From: Xenopus tropicalis
Lineage: Eukaryota; Chordata; Amphibia; Anura; Pipidae
Direction: 5' to 3'
DNA: 64,000 bases
Assembly (NCBI RefSeq): GCF_000004195.4
Contig: NC_030679.2
Span: 150,399,040-150,463,039, forward strand
Each line of letters opens with the position of its first letter. Position 1 is the stretch's first letter. Below, piece by piece: positions 22,201 through 29,824 of this stretch. Made by a program: the position numbers and the translations under genes. The notes below the pieces were generated by a model that saw only the letters and a list, made by a program, of their open reading frames with translations, was not told the origin of the DNA and did not search any database.

Positions 22201-22560
22201 CCCCAAAATGAGCGGAAAGGTAGCACCCTTTATGATGTAAAGTGCTAACTCCTCGCAGTGAGAATTTATACTCAAAGACAGAGACATAGTTTTCTCAGAA
22301 ACCAATCCTGATCCTAAAGGTCTTTGATCTACTGCCATGATTCGCATGGGGGTACTTAAAGGGAATAAAAGTACACCAAATTTGGCTGCAAAAGCAGCAT
22401 CCAAAAAATTCCCCTCCGCCCCCGAATCCACAAAAGCAGATACCTTGACCGAGCCCGTGGGCCAGGTTAGTTTGACCGGAATCAAAATCCTAGAGGCAGA
22501 TAGGGGAGAGGAAACACCTGCACCCAAATGGAGCTCCCCTTCTCCATTTAGGCTTGGGAG
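19159..22560 (-). CDS. pol: Gypsy Pol polyprotein (protease, RT, RNase H, integrase, chromodomain)
   Basis: This frame is open for over 1100 codons. Residues are numbered from the TTG at 22527. The aspartic protease has DSGA at 34-37. Reverse transcriptase spans ~200-390 with YLDD at 338-341. RNase H has D488, E531 and D558. The integrase zinc region has H669, H676, C706 and C709, and the catalytic triad is D739, D799, E835 (35 residues between the last two). A chromodomain near ~1020-1065 has the YLVRWKGY motif. No own ATG is expected: it is most likely made as Gag-Pol by -1 frameshifting at 22560-22566. The last ~32 codons lie in the 3' LTR. All key residues are present, so it may be active. 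Confidence 0.93.
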   Translation of the reverse strand, partial: LPSLNGEGELHLGAGVSSPLSASRILIPVKLTWPTGSVKVSAFVDSGAEGNFLDAAFAAKFGVLLFPLSTPMRIMAVDQRPLGSGLVSEKTMSLSLSINSHCEELALYIIKGATFPLILGLPWLQTHNPTIDWASGKIIQWGPNCMGSCISPIVAATSLEGLPAAYNDYVFSKKAAETLPPHRCYDCPIDLIPGSTPPRGRTYPLSLPEAQAMREYISENLERGFIRPSNSPAGAGFFFVGKKDGGLRPCIDYRGLNKITVKNRYPLPLISELFDRIKGANIYTKLDLRGAYNLIRIREGDEWKTAFNTRDGHYEYLVMPFGLCNAPAVFQEFVNDIFRDLLGVFVVVYLDDILIFSSNLSDHRSHVKEVLQRLRENNLYAKLEKCTFEVKSVQFLGFQISSKGLEMDPEKVRAVLDWTQPLSLRATQRFLGFANYYRQFIKNFSLIVAPITDLTKKGADPSLWPSEAVQAFNFLKKEFVSAPILRHPDSALPFIVEVDASEVGAGAVLSQRHPLTNKLHPCAFFSKKFSPSEVNYDIGNRELLAIKWAFEEWRHLLEGAKHAVSVFTDHKNLLYIESAKRLNPRQARWALFFTRFNFSITYRPGSKNTKADALSRSFESNPPDSRECIPIIPGELIVAALGVDLTNLLSTVQSSAPVGTPSGRLFVPENLREQVLKEAHDSKLAGHPGIAKTVSLLSRSVWWPSLTRDVKTFVNSCSVCHRSKSSRNLSQGLLRSLPIPDRPWSHLSMDFIVDLPPSQGKTVIWVVVDRFSKMSHFIPLPHLPSAKSLADLFVSNIFRLHGFPINIVSDRGVQFVSKFWRAFCSLVGIELSFSTAYHPQTNGQTERVNQSLEQFLRCYVSDNQSSWAELLPWAEFAYNNATHSSTGQSPFFIVNGLHPKAFSFSGSLSSVPSVNSSINQFAKIWSDVHDSLSKATAIQKKSADKSRREAPHYQVGDSVWLSTKNIRLRIPSLKLGPRFIGPYAITEVINPSSVRLKLPQTFKISNSFHVSLLKPAPQVRVLPVPPPVLVDGQSEFEVQELLDSRMVRGRLQYLVRWKGYGPEENSWVSVNDIKANRLRKQFHSKFPERPGGPVAPPGEGGNVRALPARRGRPPRRHRWGRPPRRPSNAPVTS
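19256..19269 (-). promoter_or_regulatory. Polypurine tract of Gypsy
   Basis: On the minus strand GGAGAGGGGGGTAA directly precedes the 3' LTR. This is the expected plus-strand DNA primer site. Confidence 0.8.
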
Positions 22561-23525
22561 TTTCCCGGCCTCTTAGGACATTGATTTAAGAAATGACCCT
22601 TCTCCCCACAATATATACACAACCCTTGGGAACGCCTGCGAGCCTTTTCCTCAGGAGATAAGCGGGAAATGCCCAATTGCATGGGTTCCTCCTGAGGCAA
22701 AGGTACAGAGGGGCCAGCACATTCAAAATTAGACATAGCTTTGGGAGAGCTGAAAAAATTAGAACGAAGAGAAGTATTTCTCTCACCCCTTCTTTCCCTT
22801 TGTCTCCTATCTACCTGGATGGCTAAAGACATGAGGTCATCCAGGTTAGAAGATAGGGGATAGTTGACCAGACTATCCTTGATGGAGTCAGACAGGCCTA
22901 TACGAAACTGACTGCGCAAGGCCATGTCATTCCAGCCAGTTTCTACTGCCCACCGACGGAATTCTGTGCAATACACCTCTACATCCCGTTTCCCCTGGCG
23001 AAGCCTACGAATCGCGGCATCGGCAGTGGATGCACGATCCGGGTCATCGTAGAGAATCGCCATGGAGGCAAAAAATTAGTCTAAGGAAGAACGGGCTGGG
23101 TCTGAGGTGGGCAATCTGAGAGCCCAAATCTGAGGGTCACCCTGAAGGAGGGTCATTACAAATCTTACTCTCTCCTCATCAGTAGAGAATGAATGAGGAA
23201 AGAAACTAAGATATAACTTACACGCCTCTTTAAATATGAAAAATTTGGACCGGTCCCCACAGAATTTTTCAGGGAAGGCAATCTTAGGTTCTTGGGGCCT
23301 AATGGTGTTACCCCACATGTTAGCAGAACCTACCGGAGGAGAAGATGCAGGACTGGACCGCTGCTGAGGAGTCTCCAACTTACGGGTCAGATTATGAAAA
23401 CCCTGCAGGAGATAGTTTTGCTTCTGCTCCTGTTCCTCTAGGCGTTGAAGCAAGGTGGTCAGCAATACTTCAGTGGTGGAGGAGGCAGATGGAGCAGCAG
23501 CGGCTTCGTGACCATAGTCTTCCAT
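22548..23525 (-). pseudogene. gag: Gypsy Gag, interrupted by one in-frame stop
   Basis: It starts at the ATG at 23525, 13 bp inside the 5' LTR boundary, in a frame of 325 codons. The middle holds capsid-like sequence (FPEKFCGDRSKFFIFKEACK, LLQGDPQIW) typical of Ty3/Gypsy Gag, and the C-terminus has one CCHC zinc knuckle (CIYCGEKGHFLNQC). A TAA at 23076-23078 breaks the frame in the capsid region; the same frame continues on its far side. Gag would form the particle and bind RNA. The copy needs Gag supplied from elsewhere unless the stop is bypassed. The frame ends at TAA 22548-22550, overlapping pol. Confidence 0.88.
22560..22566 (-). promoter_or_regulatory. Putative -1 ribosomal frameshift site GGGAAAC
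   Basis: On the minus strand the heptamer G GGA AAC is in the Gag frame, ten bases before the Gag stop, and shifting by -1 enters the open pol frame. It fits the canonical X XXY YYZ form. The same heptamer is known at the frameshift site of PEG10, a domesticated sushi-type Gypsy gene. Confidence 0.75.
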
Positions 23526-23537
23526 GGCCCGTGATAA
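23526..23537 (-). other. Region of the Gypsy primer-binding site
   Basis: Only 12 bp lie between the 5' LTR and the Gag ATG, and they do not start with TGG as tRNA-primed sites do. Self-priming, known for the Tf1/sushi group, is possible, but I could not find a convincing complement at the LTR R start. Confidence 0.35.
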
Positions 23538-24171
23538 TGTCACGGTCGGCACCCAATACCAGAACAAGTGCCAAGCACCCTGGTCTCGGCTCGTGCTTCA
23601 CCAGTAGCGTGACCGCCTTTGGCTTCGGGAGGAGCCCTCAGCTACTCGGATGCCACCTGGACTTATACGAGAGGTGCTGAGCAGGAGTTCTGGCTAGCAA
23701 TGGGGCACGACTGTATATAAGTCTTAAGGCCGATGGTCACGGTACAAATAGGAGTAGGCAAATACGTGGTCAAACAGGCTGGGTCGAGGCAGGCAGATAA
23801 CTAGGATCGTCAGGCAGGCAATAGGTCAAACCGGGTAACAATCAGAAGGATGAGGCGGAAACAGTAGTCAGGGACAGGCACGGATTAGGATACAGAAATC
23901 AGAATAGTCAAAGCCAGGCAGGGTCAAAACAGGAACAACAAGAAGTATAAAGCACAATACAGGCACCAGGAGTAAAACCTATCACGGGCAATGAGACTAA
24001 TGCAAAAGGCCCTTTAAATAGTTTGAATTTCGCGCCTTTGCGTGCTGACGTCATGACGTCAGCGCGCATGCGCCTATGAAATGCGGAAGTGCGCGCGCGC
24101 ACTAAGAGGTAACCGGCGCATTGGATGGACGGCGCGGCGGGCGTCCCCGCCGAGCCGGTAAGGCCCTTACA
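23538..24171 (-). repeat. Gypsy 5' LTR (634 bp)
   Basis: Nearly identical to 18595-19255 apart from the 27-bp indel and about five base changes. It keeps the double CRE at 24046-24061. Confidence 0.93.
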
Positions 24172-24176
24172 CCGTG

Positions 24177-24720
24177 TCTTTCTACTCCAAAGTACCAAGC
24201 CGCAAAGCATTTCTAAAATTAGCAATTTTGATGACATTTCCAAAAATCCGCTCAAAGTTTCCACTTTGCAGCATCTTATCTCCCACATAGCATTAGGTAC
24301 CAAGATAAAACACCCTAAATATGAACGCCAGGGGTCCACTGAATAGTTTGATGCCCAATATGTATAGGTTTACCTAAGCATGTGGCATGTAGGGGCCCCA
24401 ATATGATGTGTCATTTCAAAAAATCAAAACAATTACATCTTTTATGTGGGATAATGCTACAAAAAAGTATGCTAACCCCAGAAAGCCATATATTTTTGGA
24501 AAGTACACTTTCCCCCGAATCTAAAATGGGTACCCATGTCTTTCTACTCCAAAGTACCAACCCGCAAAGCTTTCCTAAGTTTGCCGATTTTTACAATATT
24601 TCAGAAAATCGCCTAAAAATGTTGAAGTTAGCTGCATTTATCTCACACAATATCTTGTGTACAAAGGAAAATCACCCCAAATAGGAACACCTAAGGTCTA
24701 CTGAACAGTTTGATGCCCAA
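24177..24720. repeat. Tandem units in piggyBac-type element (right of Gypsy)
   Basis: The interrupted unit resumes directly after the Gypsy target duplication. The landmark 'gtttgatgcccaata' recurs at 24346 and 24709. Confidence 0.8.
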
Positions 24721-25691
24721 TATGCATAGATATACCAAAGTCTGTGGTATGTACTGACCCCAAAATGAAAATAGCGCGTATAGATTTCTCACCTGCCAAC
24801 TAAGCTTTTGCACACAGAGCCCCCTGTCAGCGTATTATGTGCAGTAACCCCCCCAACTATACAGAGGCCCCCAGAAAACCATATATTTTTGGAAAGTACA
24901 CATTCCGATGAATTCAAAATAGGTAAAGTTATTTTTGTACACCAAAGTTACACCTGGCAAAGCTACGCTAAAAACAGATCAGGAATACTAATACCTGGAT
25001 AAAAATGCAATAAAACCACAAAAATTGTGTAAATCAGCGAAACAACAAAATAAGTCACACGACAGTGTAATTAGTGGTCAGAATATCTGATCCAATAGTC
25101 ACGCTGTCAAAATAAACAGTTTTCAAGGAAAATAAACTAAAAACAAGCAGTAAAATGAAAAATAAATAAATAATACAAAAAAAAAAATTGCGTATACACG
25201 TGTGTGCATATGTAAAAGTAGTGTAACAATGTGTAAGTGTGTATATAAGTGTATATTAGTATGTAAAATGAAAAAAAAAATAAAAAAACAAAAACAAAAA
25301 ATAAACAAAAGAAAAGTGCTAAATTATGTGCTGTTTGTAGGTATAAATGTGTGTAAGTGTGTAAATACAATAAATAAAAACATACCTGTCCAAAAGATCC
25401 GGATCGCATAGCTGGCCCTCCTGCAGTAGTCCCGGTGAGTGGGCGGCTCTTTGGGGGGGGACAAGAAGCAGGAAGCGGGTGCAAGCAGCAGACGCGATCG
25501 CATCGCGTCTGCTGCTTGGGGGGGGGCCCTGCAACGATCGCGTCACAGGGCCGACATGACAGCCCCCCTGGCTCGTTGCCCAGGGGGCTGTCATCTCTAA
25601 AAAATCTTTATCTGCCAACAGGCGTACGGAGTTGGCAGATAAAGACTTTCCCTGCAACGACGAACGCCGTACGTCGTTGGCAGGGAAAGGG

Positions 25692-26399
25692 TTAAGACTT
25701 GACTTGAGCCTCCTTGTAGTCGCAGCGGATCGACTGAGTATCCCTTCACTTACAGCGACTGCGAGAGACAGGAGAATGGGATACTATACTGGCCCATCAA
25801 GGGCCTATTGTAAGCGTTGGTCACAAGTCGGAGAGCCGACAACATTAAAACGCAGAGGCTCGAGTGGTTATAATGTGTGGCTATTCGATCAACTCTGTGT
25901 GGCAAAGGGAGGAAAAAATTAAAGATGCAAGGTAGAACTTACAGGTCTCCCATCCTTATTTAAGATGCCTTTGGGGCCTCGGTCAAAAACGAGATACTCA
26001 ACCCGTTGAGTTGAGTTGAGTGGAATTGAGTGGTTGGAAACCCATGTAACAACTAAGTGATAAGACCCAATAGAACAGCGTAAGTACAGTTGAAAGGACA
26101 AGTGTACACATAAGAGTAACCTACCAGTATGTTACAAAGTGAAACAAATAAGAACACAGCCCTGAGAGCGATGGTGTAATAGATGTACAATTGAGCTAAT
26201 TAATAAAGACACTGATCAATCAAGGGACTGAATATTATTTAAGGGAAATCAAAATATGGAGTAGAGAGCGAAAAAACCCAGTTAGTAATCAATACTGCAC
26301 TGGGCAAAATACTGTCCCAATTTAGCAATCAAATATTCACTGAATAGAGCATAGGGGTATCTCGTGCAGAATACAGTTCCAAAACGGCGAAATCCCTGT
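25692..26399. other. Non-coding stretch between piggyBac-type and Penelope-like elements
   Basis: No gene is recognised. A short run of GAGTT words lies near 26000. It may be the 3' end of the Penelope-like element that follows. Confidence 0.4.
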
Positions 26400-27000
26400 T
26401 TACTTAGTCAGACTTCATTGTATGGTTGTAAGGTAAATAAAATGCCGAATATGAAACGAGTTCATTCAAACCCATCGGGTTCAGTGTGTTCAATTTGTTG
26501 ATCCAACGGAGTTCCAGTTGAAGTAATCGTTTTTCTCGATCACCACCCTGAACCGGGGGGGGTGGCTTGATCAATGACCATGCTTGCAGGCTGGCCAATG
26601 AGAGTTGGTTGGTTGGGAAATGATGAGTGGAGTGGAGTGTCTGCTTTGCCACTTTCAAGGGATAATCTGAACGCAGAACGATGATCCGCCATACGGTCAC
26701 GGAAAGTAGTGATAGTTTTACCAACGTAAAACAGGCCACAAGGGCATTTAATGAAATAGATAATGAATTTCGATGTGCAGGATAGCCTGTGTCTGATGTG
26801 TATAATCTTGCCTGTATGGGGATGGTCAAAGCTGGAACCTGTGATAAGATTCCCACAGGTAGTGCACAATGGACACTTGTAGCCACCCGGTCTTCGGTTT
26901 CTCGGTCTGATAGCAACTCATCCCCCGCGTATATGCAATGCATGGAGGTGTCCTGAAGACGGGAGGTAAGGTTTTGTCTTTTGCCAGTATGGACCAATGG
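26400..27000 (-). mobile_element. Penelope-like element, GIY-YIG endonuclease fragment
   Basis: The minus-strand frame at 26869-26540 reads [18 protein letters not shown], then [20 protein letters not shown] and [10 protein letters not shown]. This is the cysteine-flanked GIY-YIG endonuclease of Penelope-like elements. After a frameshift near 26570 the C-terminal [20 protein letters not shown] segment follows. [13 protein letters not shown] segment precedes it at ~26960. The reverse transcriptase is absent. It lies just downstream of OR-B. Confidence 0.8.
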
Positions 27001-27003
27001 TTG

Positions 27004-27007
<4 letters not shown>

Positions 27008-27051
<44 letters not shown>

Positions 27052-27056
27052 TATAT
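27008..27056. repeat. (AT)n microsatellite
   Basis: About 24 AT dinucleotides with minor interruption, next to the LINE tail at the OR-B 3' end. Confidence 0.95.
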
Positions 27057-27057
27057 A

Positions 27058-27125
27058 TGCACTGGGGTTTGGTTAGAGGGGTTGAACTTGATAGACTTTG
27101 GTCTTATTTCCAACTTAACTATGTA
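27058..27125 (+). mobile_element. L2/CR1 LINE 3' tail abutting OR-B
   Basis: It carries the same 'gttgaacttgatagacttt' to 'aacttaactatgtaac' tail as at 7438-7512, at the same place relative to the receptor. Confidence 0.65.
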
Positions 27126-28042
27126 ACTATATACTTCCAAAGAGCATTTTTAATCTCCTTGTTTCTCAGGCTGTATACAATTGGATTAGAAAATGGTGTT
27201 CCAACTGTGTATAGAAGGGATAGTATTTTATTGATATTGAAGTTATGGGCCTTGGATGGTAATATATAAACTATTATCACAGTCCCACAGTACATGCACA
27301 CAACTATTAAATGGGAGCTGCAAGTGGAGAAGGCTTTGTGTCTTCCTTCAGTAGAGGAGATCCTGAGAATGGCAAGGCCAATGGAAACGTAAGTGTAAAT
27401 GATGAAGCAGAAAGGGAGCAGAGTAAAAGGTATGCCCACAATAATATCTGTTAGTTCCACAGCTTTATAATCTGTGCAGGAAAGTTTAATAAGAGGGGTA
27501 AAGTCACAGTAATAATGATCTATAACAAATGGGCCACAGAACTGCAAATTAAATGTCAGAAGATTTATAAACAAACTTGATATAAAGCCTATGCCCCAAG
27601 AGCAAAGACTCATATAGAGGCAAAGCCTGAAACCCATAATGGAGACATAATGAAGTGGGGAGCAGATGGCCAGATATCGGTCATAGGCCATGGCTGTGAG
27701 GAGGTAAAACTCTGAACCTGTTGAAACACCATAGAAGTAAAACTGTGTGATACAACCAGTAGCAGATATTGTGCCGCCTCCATTCAGTAATAACCACAAG
27801 AAATTTGGAGTAATACTGGTACTGAGCAAAACATCAGCCAGAGACAGCTGGGAGAGAAGGGCGTACATGGGAGATCTCAGGGCTGAGACTGTTATTACCA
27901 ATTTAATTATAAGAAGATTTCCAAATAATGTCCCAATATAAATCCAGAGAAACAGAACAAAGAGAAACTCATTGATTATCTGAGAGTTCTGAAATCCCAA
28001 GAGAAGGAAAGATATACCTGATGTCTGATTCACCTTATGCAT
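27119..28042 (-). CDS. Olfactory receptor OR-B (intact, 307 aa)
   Basis: Close paralogue of OR-A and OR-C. The start is MHKVNQTSG with an N-glycosylation site. TM1 has [11 protein letters not shown] and TM2 [19 protein letters not shown]3 carries [17 protein letters not shown]3/TM6 has [12 protein letters not shown] and TM7 [17 protein letters not shown]. The ATG directly follows a splice acceptor. The last three codons plus stop (I-V-T-stop) come from the LINE tail, so the C-terminus differs from OR-C (QKHISN). No disabling change is visible. Confidence 0.95.
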   Translation of the reverse strand: MHKVNQTSGISFLLLGFQNSQIINEFLFVLFLWIYIGTLFGNLLIIKLVITVSALRSPMYALLSQLSLADVLLSTSITPNFLWLLLNGGGTISATGCITQFYFYGVSTGSEFYLLTAMAYDRYLAICSPLHYVSIMGFRLCLYMSLCSWGIGFISSLFINLLTFNLQFCGPFVIDHYYCDFTPLIKLSCTDYKAVELTDIIVGIPFTLLPFCFIIYTYVSIGLAILRISSTEGRHKAFSTCSSHLIVVCMYCGTVIIVYILPSKAHNFNINKILSLLYTVGTPFSNPIVYSLRNKEIKNALWKYIVT

Positions 28043-28045
28043 TGC

Positions 28046-28271
28046 CTGGAACCGTACAACAGAGAAGTTAGAAGATATACTGTAATGCAGATAGAGTCCA
28101 ACATTTGTGCTCCCAGCATTTCCTACTCATTTGCTGCCTTGTGTGAATTCTCCGAATAGCCTTTTAGCATGATTTAGACATTAACAAAATATCAACATGT
28201 TACATTTAGACATAATATGGATCGAACAATTAATAGATTTGTATTACATTTTTCTTACAATGCAAATTTAC
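28046..28271 (-). other. Predicted 5'UTR intron of OR-B
   Basis: Donor AAAG|GTAAAT at 28271-28270 and acceptor TTCCAG|GCAATG at 28047-28046 on the minus strand, homologous to those of OR-A and OR-C. Confidence 0.6.
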
Positions 28272-28344
28272 CTTTGTTGGCTGTTGTTAATTTTAAATAG
28301 AAAATCAAATAATTTCAAATGTAAAATGAATAGAATCCTGTAGG

Positions 28345-28520
28345 GTGAGCAGTGCCATTGAGCAAAGAGCAGCCATAACTCTATACTGCATGGATAAGGG
28401 AAGCCATTTGGCATTACAGAGATGGGGTTTTTATACCTTTGGAAAGGAACATAACAGCCATTCTGTAACTATCCCCTGGGCCGTGTATAACACAGAGACT
28501 TATTGGAAGGCCCCAGGAGG
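28345..28520 (-). promoter_or_regulatory. OR-B proximal promoter and first exon block
   Basis: Near-identical to the OR-A block. TATAAAAA is at 28435-28428 and the CCCCTGGG EBF-like core at 28473-28480, with the same spacing. Confidence 0.65.
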
Positions 28521-28731
28521 ATAAGGAGAGGTTTGTTACTAATAACAATTTCTTCCTAAAACAAATGGCAGAAACAGATCTGAGATCTACTTTTTCTGTA
28601 TATTTTCTAAACACACCAAATATTCGGTTGGATTTAGGAAAGTACTTGATACTGAGGATTGAGTACTGAGATGCACTTAATGTTACTCCTGCTATGCGAT
28701 ATTTACACTTTTCCCAGAAGTTATTATCATT

Positions 28732-28890
28732 TACAGTATTTAGCAGCAGTGAATCTAAAGCAACTGGATTTGCTGAGATAAAGCAACTGGACTCAATGAT
28801 CTTCTTCAGGGGAACCAGCGTGATGGAACATTTTCATGACAATCTCAGCAAGTCCAGTTGCTTTAGTGTTACTGTTACTAAATACTGTAT
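28732..28890. repeat. Imperfect inverted repeat, copy 2
   Basis: Homologue of 9124-9264, with arms at ~28732-28771 and 28849-28890. The left arm holds an extra partial duplication ('aaagcaactgga' twice). Confidence 0.65.
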
Positions 28891-29273
28891 ATCATGGGCT
28901 GGGTGTATGAAGATATCACAGACTGTTATTGTGATTGCTTCCCATTATACATGAAATCCATGATAACTGCCTCTGTCACCAGAAATAATACCACCAGAAA
29001 CTTAACCCTATACTTGTGGAAACTATTTACTATCAAAACAAATGTTTACCCCATGTGAAAACGTATTATATGAATGAATCAGGACCCGCTAAAAATACAT
29101 GTTTCTAATCATTTCTAATCTTCCCACTGTGAGGGTTAATGATATATTTAGAGTCTCTTCTATGTCTTGTTTTCAGGAGTTCATTGGCCGACATTACACA
29201 TTGGACCACATTTTGCTTGTGGTCTAAGTATTCCTAATAACAATAATAATCATCATCATCATCTGTTATGAAT
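28891..29273. other. Duplicated flank of OR-B
   Basis: Collinear with 9265-9625 beside OR-A; no gene. It ends in a short TAA/CAT run where OR-A has a large microsatellite. Confidence 0.6.
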
Positions 29274-29720
29274 TTTTAATTATCCAGCCCATAAATCCCA
29301 ACCTCCCATTTTCTCCCACGCCCATTATAGGTCTATCTACCATAGTTCCTGGGTGTGCTTCTGTTCTGTGTATTTGGTTCTGACCTCTGCCTGTATCCTG
29401 ACTTCAAGTGAACTCCGCCTGGACTGACCCTTTGCCTGTTTTACTTCTCTTCTGGATTCTGATTCTGTACTGTGCTACTGTTCTGGTTTTGACCCAGCCT
29501 GCCTGACTTTGATTTTACTAAGCTCGCTCAATCCTCCTTCAACAATCTGCTTCCCTTGCTCCCTCAGAACCTTTGCTCTGGTCCTCCCACTTGAAGACTT
29601 GGCGGCACCCGAGTAGCGGAGGGCTCCACCCAAAGCCAAAGGTGGCTGTTATAGGCAGAAGTGTGAGCTGTGACTGGGACCTTGGCAATTGTTCTGGGTT
29701 TTGGGTTACCGATCGTGACA
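29274..29720 (+). mobile_element. Solo LTR of a Gypsy element
   Basis: It starts TGTTATG and ends GATCGTGACA. Its minus strand shares with the Gypsy LTR at 18595 the TGTCACG(A/G)TCGG start and a segment of the type 'cctttggcttcgggaggag', 'ccctcagctactcgg', 'atgccacc'. It is a related but distinct subfamily. I did not find a clean target duplication. Confidence 0.7.
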
Positions 29721-29824
29721 GACATTTTATCATGGTAGACCAGTAAGGTTTTACTTTGCCACAGGACCACATGTGTGTAGCATATCTCCTTCTTTTCTAC
29801 ATTCTCTTCAACATAGTGGTTATA

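Larger units (their letters stand above)
18595..24171 (-). mobile_element. Gypsy chromovirus, full length, recent insertion
   Basis: An LTR retrotransposon with LTRs at 18595-19255 and 23538-24171, gag and pol on the minus strand, and a 5-bp target duplication CCGTG (18590-18594 and 24172-24176). The interrupted satellite unit reads on across the insertion. Comparing the LTRs by eye gives about five substitutions over 634 bp plus one 27-bp indel, so it is young. Pol is open throughout; gag has one in-frame stop. The chromodomain at the end of pol marks it as a chromovirus (sushi-ichi-like group). Confidence 0.95.
16879..25691. mobile_element. piggyBac-type element with satellite-like body, interrupted by Gypsy
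   Basis: The ends are TTAA|CCCTTTTACTGCCAGC (from 16879) and GTTGGCAGGGAAAGGG|TTAA (to 25691). These are terminal inverted repeats starting CCC with a TTAA target duplication, the hallmark of piggyBac. The right end also has subterminal hairpin repeats around 'gttggcagataaagac'. No transposase frame is present. Without the Gypsy insertion the element is ~3.2 kb, and much of it is tandem units of ~365-395 bp (17560-18594 and 24177-24720). A second element with the same left end starts at 63023. Confidence 0.8.

Noticed and set aside
19159..22560. A large Pol-like frame as a possible domesticated host gene
   Set aside because: It is flanked by matching LTRs with a target duplication, polypurine tract and overlapping gag, so it is a young retrotransposon, not a host gene.
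25123..25695. Frames rich in F/Y/L and I in the AT-rich right part of the piggyBac-type element
   Set aside because: Low-complexity translation of AT-rich DNA; no transposase motif (no DDD catalytic pattern) was found.
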